From Saturnia japonica (lineage: Eukaryota > Arthropoda > Insecta > Lepidoptera > Saturniidae), in the NCBI GenBank assembly GCA_033032175.1, contig CM065304.1:6262001-6326000 (forward strand): 64,000 nucleotides of DNA, written 5' to 3'. The translations under genes were made by a program, and so were the position numbers. Below the pieces are notes generated by a model. The model searched no databases and had not been told where the DNA came from. It saw only the letters and a list, made by a program, of their open reading frames with translations. This document shows positions 35,429 through 47,108 of the stretch, one piece after another (positions within the stretch are counted from its first letter, which is position 1; each line of letters opens with the position of its first letter).

Positions 35429-36937
35429 TGTTAATTGTATGGCTGCGTAGCCGCCAGAGATGTGTGAGGTAAACTTGACGGTGCCGCGGCGCAAGTATTT
35501 GTAGCGACCGCGGCACTGTGAAACGGTGTGATGGCTTTCACCAGGGATAATCAACCTATAACTCTTGCATTTCTTCGAAACATCGAATGTCTGCTTGCCT
35601 ACTTAAAAATAATGTGATATCTTTGTATTAAGTTACCTGGAAAAAGTCAGATACCGATGATATGAATAAAAATGTACCTAGGCACCTGTTATAGTTAAAG
35701 CCTCTATCTAACTTTTATCTTAAAAACATACACAGGCTGCCTATTTCAAAATAATAGAGAATAAATAAAGACAAAACTGTAATAACAACTGAGATTTAGA
35801 AATAGCATTTCCTACTTTTATTCTCGTGGCCCGATTTCCATTTTTTTATTTTGTAATACCTAGTATGTTCTCGCTCGGGTGCTGCGCACCCTTTGCTCTC
35901 TCGACTCCACGGTAAAAGCCTCTGTGGCTCGAGGACCCTTATAGCAAACAGTATAAACATTTTTTTTAAAAAAACACCCCCGACAATGCTGAGCCGTGGC
36001 AGTATTTATATAAAAGGCAAATCAAAATTGCAAAAAAGAAATCAGTGTTCAATCAAGATTATTTACTATTTCATTTGTACCTAACACTTAGATATACATA
36101 TTTTAGAGGCGACTTAAGTGAAATGTAATTGGGTTTCATATTTATTTCACTAGAACGCTCGTGGATATATTGGGCGATGTTATATGTTTCTATTTTTACT
36201 TTTATATTTATTAAGTTTTACTACATAGTAACTCTTGAATATATATTTTTAATAATTAATATTATTTAATAAGTAAAAAAAGTATTTTATTTCCTAACAA
36301 ATCGTATTCTATTAATTTCATCATTACCTGTTATCATTATCAGTGACGTTCTGATTTTTTTCTTATCATGCCAATTTGCATCACATAACACACCTTTAAT
36401 TGATTTCCTTATTTTATTGTTATTTAAAAAAAAAGTTAATTAAAAATACATAAATATTTAAATTAAATAGAAAAATTCTTTAAAAGCTAAATGATAATAG
36501 TATATAGGTAATAAATATTATAGTTAATAATTAAAATAATAGCTAAATGTAGTTTATATTATTGATTTTGAAGCTGTGAATTTTATTAAATAAATAAATA
36601 TTACGGTAAGTACCTACAAAACAATCCAAATACAAGGACGACCTCCAATAGATCGGCACTTCAATGCCAGCCTGCAAGCCTGCAAAACACGACTATCAAA
36701 ATAGAATCATTGTAATGAGTTCAAAAAATCTAATAAAAATAATCTTTAGGTATTCAATTTTGGCCCTAAGAAGGCACTTATAAATGGAAAAATACTACTA
36801 CCGGTTCGGTAAACATCCCAGTCAACGAGAAGAACCGGTAAAAATCTCAATCGGATTTATCTTATTTTTTCATCTGTACAAATAGTAATATAGTAAGTAT
36901 AATAATAATAATTTTGTTTATGCAGAGAGAGAGGGAA
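35429..36937. other. Intergenic spacer without a recognised gene
   Basis: AT-rich spacer. At 35,880-35,990 there is a GC-richer fragment with 'cacggtaaaagcctctgtgg' and 'aggacccttatagcaaacag', a weak relative of the non-LTR tail motif seen at 15,456 and 40,281. The ORF at 35,893-36,084 runs across that fragment. Nothing else stands out. Confidence 0.6.
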
Positions 36938-37180
36938 TCACTTCCAGGCATCACCATCATTCACATAATGATCCACCCCATAATAACCTTTTGACAGTAA
37001 AACCTGCTTGACATGGTCCTTGAACTTACTTTCCGGCAAATCGGTAATGTGTTTCGGAATCTTACTATAGAATCGAACACTATTACCTACAAAACTTTTA
37101 ATAATCTTACTAAGTCTAAAATACGATACAACTAATTTACCTAGTGTTGATTTTTGAAAAAACCTAACGTATATACCATA
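36938..37180 (-). pseudogene. C-terminus of a CR1/L2-like non-LTR reverse transcriptase
   Basis: The minus strand is open from about 37,180 to a TGA at 36,938-36,940. It reads LVVSYFRLSKIIKSFVGNSV, then RFYSKIPKHITDLPESKFKD and HVKQVLLSKGYYGVDHYV. This R-F-x-x-K-I-P, L-P, F-K, L-L-x-K-G-Y-Y pattern is the usual end of insect CR1/L2-type LINE ORF2 proteins. Everything upstream of it (the catalytic domains) is absent, as expected for a 5'-truncated insertion read from its 3' end. About 80 residues remain, without a stop. Confidence 0.7.
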
Positions 37181-37239
37181 TTACTGGAATTTGTTTTTTA
37201 GTGATTCCTAGGTCTCAAATTGCCCGCTTTTGTGCTTCA

Positions 37240-37259
37240 CCCCCCCCCCCCCCCCCCCC
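37240..37259. repeat. 20-nt poly-C tract
   Basis: An uninterrupted run of 20 C in AT-rich spacer, about 60 bp outside the 5' end of the minus-strand reverse transcriptase relic. On the minus strand this is a G run, comparable with the 26-G run at 56,015 and the 14-G run at 60,208. Confidence 0.9.
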
Positions 37260-37876
37260 AACCAACACGTGACATTAATAAAATTCCGATACTATTTAAT
37301 AAAAACAAATTCGGAGTTTACTTCTTAACAATCAATTTACATATTATAAGAACCCCGTTATGGAAATTTTATGAAGAGTTTAATTTGAGGAACTGAGTTG
37401 GAGATCCCGAGAGTAGCAAAGGATTCTAGAGTAGAATTCCTAGTGTAGCCAAGAATTCTAAAGTAGAATCCTGAGCGGAGCGAGGGCTGCAAGGCCCGAG
37501 ATTTTTTTTTTTTCACAAGTTATGTACTCTACTTTTTATCAATGACTACGGGAAAACTTCATAGACAGTGATACCTCTGGTTTGTCGCACTTAGAGATCA
37601 GTCTGGGTAAGAGCGGTAATAAAACGGGTTATAAAAAGAGAAAACTGAAAGAAGGAAAGAGAGAAACATAGAAAATACATTTATCGCCTTGAAAATACGG
37701 GCACACAGTTTTTACAAAGAAAATTAACATTTCACTGAACACTAAAATAAAAAAAAATTAAGATAAAGATGATAAATATCGTGACCACCACACACATAGT
37801 AATAAATTTATCAATTAATTTTATTTCAAAAAGTTGCACTTGTATCACATATACGTGCTTTTTTTAAAATATGTAA

Positions 37877-38348
37877 ATAGCTGTGCCCGTGGCTTCACTC
37901 ACAAGGACTACAGAATGCCTACGCGAATCTTGCTCCTTCGCTCCCGGCTATTTTAAAGTTTTTTAGGTCTTTTTAATGCCTACAATTATGTAGTTCATAA
38001 GTTTGCTATATCTCTTATGGTTTACTCAGCGTAAGCCATTTAAGCGCCCGAATTGATTCACCATGATCAGATTTTTTTATTTGTGTGGAACTCTAATCCT
38101 TTTTCTAAAATAAAAGTAGCCTAAGTTACTACCTATATCATCAGCTATCTATCAGTGAAAGTCCCGTCAAAATCGGTCCAACCGCTTCGGAGATTATCCA
38201 GAACAAAAAGAGAGACAGACAGACTGACAAAAATTTTAAAAATGGACTTTTTTTATGGGTATCGTATGTCCTTTCATATGCATTTAGTAAAAAAAACTGT
38301 TATTTTGACATTACAAACAGATACTTTAATTTTATTAATGGTATAGAT
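37877..38348 (-). mobile_element. Non-autonomous Helitron, minus strand
   Basis: Reverse orientation of the family at 13,046-13,567: it begins 'tagctgtgcccgtggcttca' (reverse of the 3' hairpin end), carries 'taagccatttaagcgcccga' and 'gattcaccatgatcag', and ends 'cattacaaacagatacttta' then 'attaatggtatagat' (reverse of the TC 5' end). It is 472 bp and non-coding; the ORF at 38,155-38,346 is internal to it. Confidence 0.7.
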
Positions 38349-38511
38349 AAATCATCATTCAGTGATTTCTTTTAAATTATATGCGGGTGAAACCGCGGGG
38401 CACAGTTACTCTATACATAAACAAATAAAATAAATTGTAGGTATTAAGATTAAATTATAGGCACCGACTGAAGATCTGTTCGATCTAATTCCCTCTTCTC
38501 TTCTTCACAAC

Positions 38512-38688
38512 AGAACAACAAACCTTGGGCTTCGGAGTCACAGTAATACGATATCCTCCATCCCGTCACGAACTAAAAAGTTCTCTATGACTTATCTTCC
38601 TCGTACCATTAAACTGTGGAACCATCTCCCGGGCAATGTGTTCCCACCTTTTTACGATATCGGATCCTTCAAGCGTAACGTGAAGTGA
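38512..38688 (+). pseudogene. Non-LTR reverse transcriptase C-terminal tail
   Basis: An open frame of 58 residues ends at TGA 38,686-38,688: RTTNLGLRSHSNTISS, then MTYLPRTIKLWNHLPGNVFP and YDIGSFKRNVK. The L-W-N-x-L-P and Y-D-I-G-S-F-K-R motifs mark the very end of a LINE ORF2. A 3' UTR with 'gggtgaccgtcgttagattt' follows to about 38,800 and runs straight into the Jockey-type fragment. The same tail in decayed form is at 28,210. Confidence 0.7.
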
Positions 38689-38811
38689 TATTAATTTATG
38701 CAGGCCGTCGCCGGAATGACAGCGGGTGACCGTCGTTAGATTTCGATCTCTAGATGGTCATCGTAGTTTTTGGATTGTATTGTGCTTACCATCAGGTACC
38801 GCAAAAAAAAA

Positions 38812-39852
38812 CGAACTGTACTCAGAGATGGCGCTAGTTGTGAGTTTCGCTATAGAGTGGAAGGTGAATTATCTACGCCCCGTCCTATACGCTCAGGCGT
38901 TCCCCAAGGTTCGATCCTGGCTCCTAGCCTTTTCAACCTGTACGTCAGTGATCTACCTAGACTCCCGCAGGTCAAGGTAGGGCTATACGCTGACGATACA
39001 GTCATATATGCCTCAAGAAGGAATAGATTCCACTTCAGACACAAAGTCCAACGCGCCGTGACCACTCTCGGGAAGTGGTTTAACGAGTGGCGAATAGCAA
39101 GAAATCCCTCGAAGAGCGCCGCGATGCTCTTCGATGCGGACTCATCACGGTTGCCGTGGAGACTCAAACCTCTTGAACTCTACCGTAATCCGATTCCCTT
39201 TGTGAGAGAGACCAAATATCTAGGTGTAACCCTAGATAGTCGGCTCTCTTTTAGACCTTACACCCGTAGAGTTAGGAACAGGGCCGCGTGGGTCCTGGGC
39301 CGTTTACATCCTCTGTTGTGTTCGGTGAGGAAAATGTCTACGCGACATAAGCTCACGCTCTACAAGATGTGCATCCGACCAATTTTGACATATAGTTGCG
39401 CTGCGTTCGCACATATGTCCGAGTCAAATTTTAGACGGTTACAAGTTATACAGAACAGGTCTCTTTATCGTCTCATCGGGGCCCCTAGGTATATTCGAAG
39501 CGAAGGTCTCCATAGAAATATGGAACTTCTTTCGATTCATGCCTACGTTAAACAGCTCTCATGATCGTATTTCGACACCGCGTCGAATCACGCGAACCCG
39601 CTAATTAAAGCAGCAGCTACTTATGTCGCGGTACCCACCACCACCCGGCATAAACGCCGGCTGTGCAATATTTTTACCGACCCAGACGATCGCATTGACA
39701 ATGCTAATAAATACTACTCATCCGTCTCTCCAAACAGAGCATGCCAGCGCCCACGACCGCGTAACCACCGTTCTCTCCGCAGAGGACGGGCGGTAAATTT
39801 CGCTCCCGCACACCTCCCACGTCCACCCTCTCCAGCGGTAACCCAAACCTAG
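38812..39852 (+). pseudogene. Jockey-type reverse transcriptase, 5'-truncated, one in-frame stop
   Basis: This is the C-terminal half of a LINE ORF2. It contains the conserved R-S-G-V-P-Q-G-S segment, the catalytic YADD box (38,986-38,997), the K-Y-L-G-V-T-L-D segment and a thumb region. The frame is open to a TGA at 39,562-39,564. Beyond it, the same frame stays open for 95 more codons (through RRLCNIFTDPDDRIDNANKY) to TAG at 39,850-39,852, so the TGA looks like a point nonsense change inside a longer ORF. The 5' end is cut inside the palm domain, typical of incomplete target-primed reverse transcription. GC content is well above the flanks. Confidence 0.85.
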
Positions 39853-39959
39853 GTCCGTTTCCTCGGCGTGAAACCCTTGGGTCAGGCAACCGCCCGCGCG
39901 ATACAAGTGACACTATACGTGCATCATTTAGCTACCTACATATAATATTACATATGTAT

Positions 39960-40280
39960 GAACACACACACGTGCACACCACATAGGTACATAGGTGCTA
40001 TGAGGGACCTTTTTTTCTTCTTTTTTTGCGCTAGTTAGTGTCGAAAACATTTCCGTTTACTAAATGCACATACGCATGTTTCCTTCCTTCCTCCCAGGAG
40101 GAAGGGAACGTGCCTATGAGTATATTTAAGTTAGCCCGAATCGTAGGTGTAGGGATTCGATTAGATCGCGACTTAGTTGCGAACGCGACGACCGCCCGAG
40201 CCGAGGTCCGGCCACTTTGGCACCCTCGTGCGAGTCGTCCTATTAACTTTCGCGGCTGAGTGCCCTCTGTGCTCGCCCCC
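39960..40280. other. Spacer after the Jockey fragment
   Basis: Contains a short 'acacacacacgtgcacacc' microsatellite, a T-rich stretch and a GC-richer block with small ORFs on both strands (40,031-40,300). I see no conserved protein features in them. The block may be the 5' part of the insertion whose tail is at 40,281. Confidence 0.5.
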
Positions 40281-40450
40281 AAGTCCGGTGAAGCTGTCAA
40301 AGCCGGCAGCGGCTTTAGGTCCCCTAAGGCTAACAGTGTAGAAAGCTCTAAAAAAAAAAAAAAAAAAATGTTTCCAAGTTCGGTGAAGCTGTAAAAGCCG
40401 CAGCGGCTCCAGGCTCGGCTAAGGCTAACAGTGTAGTCAGTTCAAAAAAA
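40281..40450 (+). repeat. Two adjacent non-LTR 3' tail motifs, each with an A run
   Basis: 'cggtgaagctgtcaaagcc' followed by 'ggctttaggtcccctaaggc', 'taacagtgta' and 19 A; then, directly after, 'cggtgaagctgtaaaagccg' with 'aggctcggctaaggctaaca' and 9 A. Two tails in tandem suggest two insertions at the same A-rich target or a tail duplication. The same motif is at 15,456. Confidence 0.65.
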
Positions 40451-40595
40451 AAGTGTCTTGAAAATTTCAAGAAATCCATTCAATTTTTGTAAGCTCAAAT
40501 CTTTCGAAAGATTGATGGGCATTAGAGGTGTTATATTATATAGTAGGGAAAGAACTAGAGGTGTTATATTAGACTGATATTTTGATATTGCTGAT

Positions 40596-40685
40596 CTATA
40601 CAATTAATAAAATTGAAGTGTCTGTTTGTAATGTCAAAATAAAAGTTTATTACTAAAAGCTTATGAAAGTATATACGATAGCACA
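40596..40685 (+). mobile_element. Helitron 5'-end fragment
   Basis: 'tctatacaattaataaaatt' then 'gaagtgtctgtttgtaatgt' is the 5' terminus of the Helitron family at 13,046. The copy breaks off near 'gtatatacgatag'. A further 5' fragment in the same orientation is at about 19,822-19,900 in a ferlin intron. Confidence 0.65.
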
Positions 40686-41220
40686 GAACACTATCACTCC
40701 TAGCGGAAAGTGAAGTTCGTGCGAAAGCAATTTCACTTCATAAATGTTACGTTCCGAAACATACCCCGATCCATCTTGAAGTAGTAGAGGTTAGGTCCGA
40801 AACATTTAGTATAATATCAATATTGATCAAAATCAAGGATAATAAATATTTACTATACCGGTAAAGTTTATAAACAAATAAGTCCATAATAGGCCTACGG
40901 AATGTCCACCTCACTATGACACAACAATATGATAGGTTTCACGAATGTAGACAGCTCCGCATCGGGTCCACGAACAAGGAACCGTCGCCTTTGTCGATCG
41001 GAGCAGAACCGTTGCTTCAAGCAATCAGGACACCAAAATAATGTCGTTTCTGGAGATTTCGAACCATATGCAAAAGAATGGATATGGACATTATTATTAA
41101 ATCGGAATAAGACCTCTCCGACGTTTTCAATTATTCTTCAAACAATATACAATATACTTTTGGTATTTCACTATACCATTTGCTATATAGAATTAATTTT
41201 AAAAATATAATTATTTTCAA

Positions 41221-41787
41221 TTATCAAAAATTTGTCGCTCCGACTCCTAATATCTGTCGTACCACAGATTTTGGAGGTAACCTCGTCGTCACCAGAGCCG
41301 GGGCTGTATCTATAACCACAAGACGACCAGACTGCAGAGGCAGGACACTGCCTCCGATAACCACCGTCGAAGAGGTGCCATCATCGTCACTGATGGCGCC
41401 TGCCAATAAACCGGTGCAGCGAGACGGCAGGCCCCGACCCACAAAGAAATGCCCATTGAGGAGGAAGTCAGAGGTCCATGGCGCCAAAGTGCCATCTGCA
41501 CCCTCCTGACCACTGGACGCTCGAGACACAGAAGCCCTGGTGCAAACCAAAAAGATTCTCCAAAGCACCATCGAAGTAGACCTGATGTCCTATATATGAA
41601 GAGCCCTAAACGAAATTACCACAGAACTAGCCTAGAGAGGAGGAAAACCGAACGCGCACACCGCAGCAGATCCAGCCCCTACATCTAGCAGGTGGCTAGC
41701 GACTGAACATCACCGTCAATCCACAGATGTCACCCGTTTATCGGGCAACTTCCTAACGAAAACATAAAGCACCCACCATAGCGGGTG
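41221..41787 (+). pseudogene. Decayed GC-rich ORF, origin unknown
   Basis: One frame stays coding-like for about 190 codons if three stops (the first is TGA at 41,507-41,509) are read through. It is rich in P, R, T and S and includes DTEALVQTKKILQSTIEVDL and later RWLATEHHRQSTDVTRLSGN before TAA near 41,785. The composition and repeated in-frame stops suggest a transposon gag-like protein or a dead host gene. I do not recognise it, and it has no CCHC knuckle. A hairpin 'gcacccaccatagcgggtgc' follows at 41,768. Confidence 0.4.
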
Positions 41788-41799
41788 CCGAAGACTGCA

Positions 41800-43440
41800 A
41801 CCAAAGAGAGTTCTCTCTGAAATGATTTCCCCGTGCAACATGCGCGAGAAGAATTCGATTGTGGTGGACTCGTCGTCATTTCGTTTTAGAACTTAAACAC
41901 TATACTACGGAATTGAATCATATTTTAAACACTTGAACAGTTCTGCCTCGCCTTCAGCTGCCCTGCCGTGAACTAATACTGGATTTTATTTGAAGCGGAT
42001 TCGAATGTGAACTTATGGCTCGCACACACTACGGCCGCAGCGCGTCACATAGCAAAATTGCTTCAAAGCACACTAGGAGACGCGTCGCGCCTGTTGTGTG
42101 CGATGGTTCATATAAAATATACGAAAGTGATCTAGGAGGATTTTTGTTATTCAATGCGGTGCGGTGCGCCCCGCCCCGCCTTAATGTGCGCGAGCCTTTA
42201 AAGCCCTAGGAAAGTTAAATATGTGCAACCCGCACACTTACAGTCATCGAACCACAGGTTTTAATCGTTGCTATACAATTAAAATTATACATAATATTAT
42301 TTAATAATGAAATGAAACTTAAAAAGAATTGTACAATATTAGAGTTTTAACAAACAAATTTATAAAATACAAGAACCTAAACGACCTTCATATATACAGG
42401 TTGTCCGGTTTAAGAATGGATAACCTTGAAATGACTCGTAGCAGAACTTATAGCCGTTCAGAAAAAAAAATGTGAAACAATATATCCTGGGTAGTACCTA
42501 AGATATGATTTTTTAAAATAAAAAACTACAAAATATTAAATAAAAAATATTTTAGCAAATTTCTCACAGAAAAATTTATTCATTTTTTTTTTAATAGTAC
42601 CACATCTAGTCAAACTATTTACTGCTTATCGATTGGCATAGTTAGCGTTTAATAATAGATTAACAAAAAACCGATAGAATTCAGTCATTTGTAGTGTACA
42701 AGAATGTAAAACAAGGTAAAAATTTGTAGTTTTTTATTTTAATATATATTATATATACATATATACTTACTGAAAATGATTGGTCTGACCGTCAATCATA
42801 ACAACGTCAGAAGTAAAAACTTCTGAGTTTCATAAACCTGGAAATAATATTTTTGGCTTATTTATGAAATATTTTTTTATTATTTTCTTCGTTTCATTAA
42901 TATATTTATATAACTGTATATGTATATGTATGTATCTGGGCGTGAAGTCACGCGACTTCAATGCTTTTTCTCCATCCCAAAAGTGCCAAAAGTGCCGAAT
43001 GTGCCTAAAGAAGTATTCACTGCAAGAAAAGCTCCATACAGGTGCCTATTGTATCGTACAATGTGGCAAAGGGCTTTTAGTTCGCCTGTGTTCGCCTCAG
43101 GTGTATTCTTATTCGCAAATTTAGTATTAAAATTTGGCTTAGGCTTAAGTACCTACCTATAATAATATAATATCAGCCCGACAACACTATTACCTAAAAA
43201 TCTTATTGGTCTTACTAAATTACAGTTCCTAAATATTATATAAATATACATTTAATACTGCCATCTGTGTTTAAATATACGCACTAAATAACACAACAGG
43301 AATATAAAGGAAAGTTGTAAACAGCTCTGGAATACAGATAGTACAAACAAAATACACTGATGGCACCACTTGGCCTACCGCTAACCTTTCCTATGTCCGA
43401 TTCTACAATGCGTTAAATAAACTTTTATTTTAGAAATAAA
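41800..43440. other. Spacer with short GC-rich fragments
   Basis: Holds a GC-rich fragment at 42,010-42,210 ('acggccgcagcgcgtcacat', 'gcggtgcggtgcgccccgcc') that looks MITE-like, a piece with 'acaggttgtccggtttaaga' at 42,398, and AT-rich sequence. Short overlapping ORFs at 42,864-43,162 show no recognisable domain. No gene is supported. Confidence 0.5.
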
Positions 43441-43719
43441 ATTATGGTCCCGCACAAATAAAAAAAACCGATCATGGTGAATCAATTCGGGCGTTTAAAT
43501 GGCTTATGCTGAGTAAACCATAAGAGGCATAGCAAATTAATGTAGAACATAATTATAGGCATTAAAGAGACCTACAAAAAAGTTCGGGAGAGTATACATC
43601 TATCTTCTAAGGAACACCCACAATAAGCATTTTTGTCTTTAAAATAGCCGGGAGCGGGGGAGCAAGATTCGCGTGGGCCTTCTGTAGTCTACGTGAGCGA
43701 AGCCACGGGCACAGCTAGT
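43441..43719 (+). mobile_element. Helitron, 5'-truncated
   Basis: Matches the 3' two-thirds of the family at 13,046: 'catggtgaatcaattcgggc', 'gaacacccacaataagcatt', 'gccgggagcgggggagcaag', ending 'gcgaagccacgggcacagct' then agt. The hairpin and CTAG-T terminus are intact at 43,695-43,719. Confidence 0.75.
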
Positions 43720-44069
43720 TTATAAATAAAAACGCGTTTTTAAAAAGATTTTTTAAAATATGTTATATTAAATTACATTGATACAATTAGTATGACTATA
43801 GATTAATTATTGGTCGTAGTTCTCGCTACAACTAGATGACTTCGACGTACTGTAACAAATCGGCTATCAAAATCACGCCGAAATCGGCGTACTCATGTCA
43901 GTATCATTCCGACAACACTGTCACGTTGACAAGTAGCGTATTTTACTAAGAAATCCAAAGATAATGCCAGTATGCGTAGTGAAACTATGAAAAACAACAC
44001 TGCAATAAATAATAAAGATACTGGGAATGCTGGGATCACATAGAATACTATCAGTAAGTATGTATTAAA

Positions 44070-45598
44070 TGAGGGGTTTAAAAGCAAAGACGCTTCAGTC
44101 ACAAAACACGTAAATTGAGATATTTATGATTTTCTGTTATGGCGTAGGAAATTGATTTAATAGCAAGAGTTTGGTATACATTGGTTAATTAGAACTTATT
44201 ATTGAAACAACATAGCTAGAAATATATAAAAATACAATAAATTGTTTAAAAATTCACAAATAGTTTTGGACTAAGGTGTCTTTGCATTTTAACATTGGAT
44301 CGAAGCATGTTTGCTTCTCATAGCTTTGGATCGAAGCGAATTTGCATCTCGCTGTTTTATTTGTCAACTGTCACAAAATGCCATTGACGTAAGGTACTGA
44401 CTGCAAATTAAAACAAGTTTTGGCAAAAATATGATATATTTAATTATAAAATTCTCTTGGGCATGATTTGAATAGAGTTATCCAGAAATTTTTGTGGTAA
44501 CCTGTCACATTCTTGAATGACGACTTACCTGATATCTGACAGGATCTGTAGAGGTGGCGGCCGATTCCAAAAAAGCATCTTGTGTGTGCTCTATGGAGTT
44601 TAATTCAGACGAGTCAGCAGACCAATCTAATTGTGCGATATTGTATTCATGAAGAACCGCGTTTACACATCCAGCTCAAAGTGCCAGTGCGTTATCATTA
44701 ATAAACATGAATTGGTGCCCTTAATTGTTCTGAACGCCCACCCTGACGATTCCATCGATAACAGCTGTTTTGTACTTTCTAGTCATATAACATAATCCAA
44801 ATTGGTGTATGTAAGCAATTCAGAATGATTTGGGTGCTAATTTCACATCCAGTAGTAGCAAGAAGCAACACCGATATTATTTTATCACGGGCAGGTAGCA
44901 GTCAATGAACGTTATAATATTCTTGCATTAGCCAAAGCTACGTTTTCACACTTTTAAATACCTTTTTATTATGTTGGCATGCAGGTAATTGCGAAAAATA
45001 TTTTGCAGAATACCTTAACCAAAAAAAACCGTCACGAAAAGCAAACTGTATAACATATTGTACACATACCTAATAGGATAATATGCAAAAGAAAATGTTA
45101 ATAGTAAATTATTGTAGAATGCTTCTGCAGACCGTAGCACAACGAACAAAATGCTAGTGAATTATTTGTTATCTTTCTGCCTTCTTCCATGTTTGCCGCC
45201 ATTGGTGTTAATATCTGAAACATTTTGTACCTTGTCCTGCACGAGCAGGTTGAATATTTTTTTCCATTACACTCAAAATTAACCAGAAAACACATAAAGA
45301 GCAGACACGATCTACAATCGACTTCCTAAGTTACAAATTCGCCATCTTATAAATTTTGAAATGGCGGGCTTCTGATTGGTTGACTGTGACAGAAGTGTAT
45401 TGGCTCCTAACAAATTTTGGATCGAAGCGGTTTTGCATTTGAACGCCACTTTTAAAGTACATTTTGTCTTGGATCAAGGTGGATTTGCTATTTCGTGTTT
45501 TTAATATAGTGTTGCTGCTTTCGAATACTACAATCTGGTATACTCAATTTAAAAAATGACCATTTTGGACTGAAGCGCTTTTGCTTCTATACCCCTCA
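44070..45598 (-). mobile_element. Complete but decayed Tc1/mariner-like transposon
   Basis: The terminal inverted repeats match: left 'tgaggggtttaaaagcaaag' plus 'acgcttcagtc' (44,070-44,100), right 'gactgaagcgcttttgcttc' plus 'tatacccctca' (45,568-45,598). They are 31 bp and the element is 1,529 bp. Inside both ends are further copies of 'ggatcgaagcgnntttgc' (near 44,300, 44,330, 45,418 and 45,470). On the minus strand a transposase relic (about 44,760-44,560) reads VLHEYNIAQLDWSADSSELN then SIEHTQDAFLES, the D-W-P-A-x-S-P-D-L-N-P-I-E catalytic end of Tc1 transposases, preceded by a degenerate N-D-N-A box. Frameshifts and stops show it is inactive. Confidence 0.8.
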
Positions 45599-46675
45599 AA
45601 TAATGACAACGTAAAATAACATGAGCCAAAAAATATTAAATGGCGGCATTCAGTGTTACCGCGTAAATAACAACAACTTTCTTATTATGTTACTAATTAT
45701 ATTTTAACCAAATTAACAGTTTTTTCTATTAAAATTCAAAGATATTTATGTCAGGATTAATTCATGTAAAAGGAGATTTAATTTATACCTATATAAACCT
45801 ACTTACTGTTTAAAGGAAGAACCGAATAAAATTAGCTATCAATGTTATAATATGACTTGGTAAATGAATATATTTTCTACCAACAGTTTTGCCGTATATT
45901 TGTACATAAAATAGCACCTGTTACCTACTGTCCTACCTACCTAACGTACTCTACTACCTAGAACCAGGTAACGCGGACTCAAATTACAGTGCAAGTTCCC
46001 ATGTGAAATATCGGAAATCGCTGACCATGTGAAATAAACACTTCGTGGGACAATGGCACGATGACAAAAGGACAACCTCGCTCTATCGCTTGAGCTTGGA
46101 GGTTCACACCTTAGTTTAAGTTATATATTGTAATCAATTAATTTTATTATAAGTTTTTGTAAAGGACTAAAAATTGCCTTTCTTTTAAAAACCTCCTACG
46201 GACGGTCAACTACGTAATTCACCATATTCTGTTATCGTCAAAATAATACGGTGCCGAATAAATTATTTGCCATCTTTCACAAGTTGTGTGTTCTTTTTTT
46301 CTCTCAAAACTTAATAATTCAAGCACTAACACACGTATAAATAAATGTAATATTTTTGAAAGTTTTATATTTAATAACCAATCTACTACACATTATATAT
46401 AGAATATAAAGATACTTCTTCAATTTATTTATTATTCATCATTTATGTATTTTTAAGCTACATTTATAAAATTAATTATTCATTGGTTTGTATAAAATAT
46501 TTTTCCTATTAATAGGGTAAAGTGTAGAAGAGGGGTCCGCAACACTATTTTGCTCACGCAAACTAGCATCATTTCAATAGTAACTACGCGCAACGATATG
46601 AATTTGGCGTATTCTTGGAGCTATTGTTTGTAAGTAGCGCAGCATCTATTTAATCTACGGGTATGACGTTACACC
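45599..46675. other. AT-rich spacer
   Basis: No gene, RNA or well-formed repeat recognised. Short ORFs only. Confidence 0.6.
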
Positions 46676-47108
46676 CTAACTAATATTATAAATGCGAATG
46701 TGAGTTTGTTTGTTTGCTTTCACGCGTAAACTATTCGACCGATCATCCTGAAATTTTGTACACGTGTTCTCTAGGGTATATTCAAGTATATAGGCTATAT
46801 AATATCACGCTACGACTAATAGGAGCAGAGCATCAATGAAAAATGTTGCAAAAACGGGGGAAATTTATTCCTTTTTGAGAGCTTCCACTGCGTGCGTTGC
46901 GTGATTGTTTAAAGTTAGCAACAATCGTGTGTGATGGAGTTGTTTATCTTATTAAAAAAAAAAAGTATTGTGAGCCCATATTTATTAAGCAGAATAATGT
47001 GGGAGGCGGGCGATACCTATGTATAATACAGTGCCTACGACCCACTCTCTCTAACCCTTTCTCTCTCTCTCTTATATGACGCAGACGAAGTTGCGCGGGT
47101 CAGCTAGT
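46676..47108 (+). mobile_element. Non-autonomous Helitron
   Basis: 5' 'cctaactaatattataaatg' followed by 'cgaatgtgagtttgtttgtt'; 3' 'gaagttgcgcgggtcagcta' then gt. It shares 'tagcaacaatcgtgtgtgat' and 'gtgggaggcgggcga' with the copy at 26,623-27,154. It is non-coding, and a CT microsatellite lies just inside the 3' end. Confidence 0.7.

Noticed and set aside
43893..44102. Hydrophobic minus-strand ORF that looks like a membrane protein
   Set aside because: It begins inside the Tc1 terminal repeat and has no upstream context or conserved feature.
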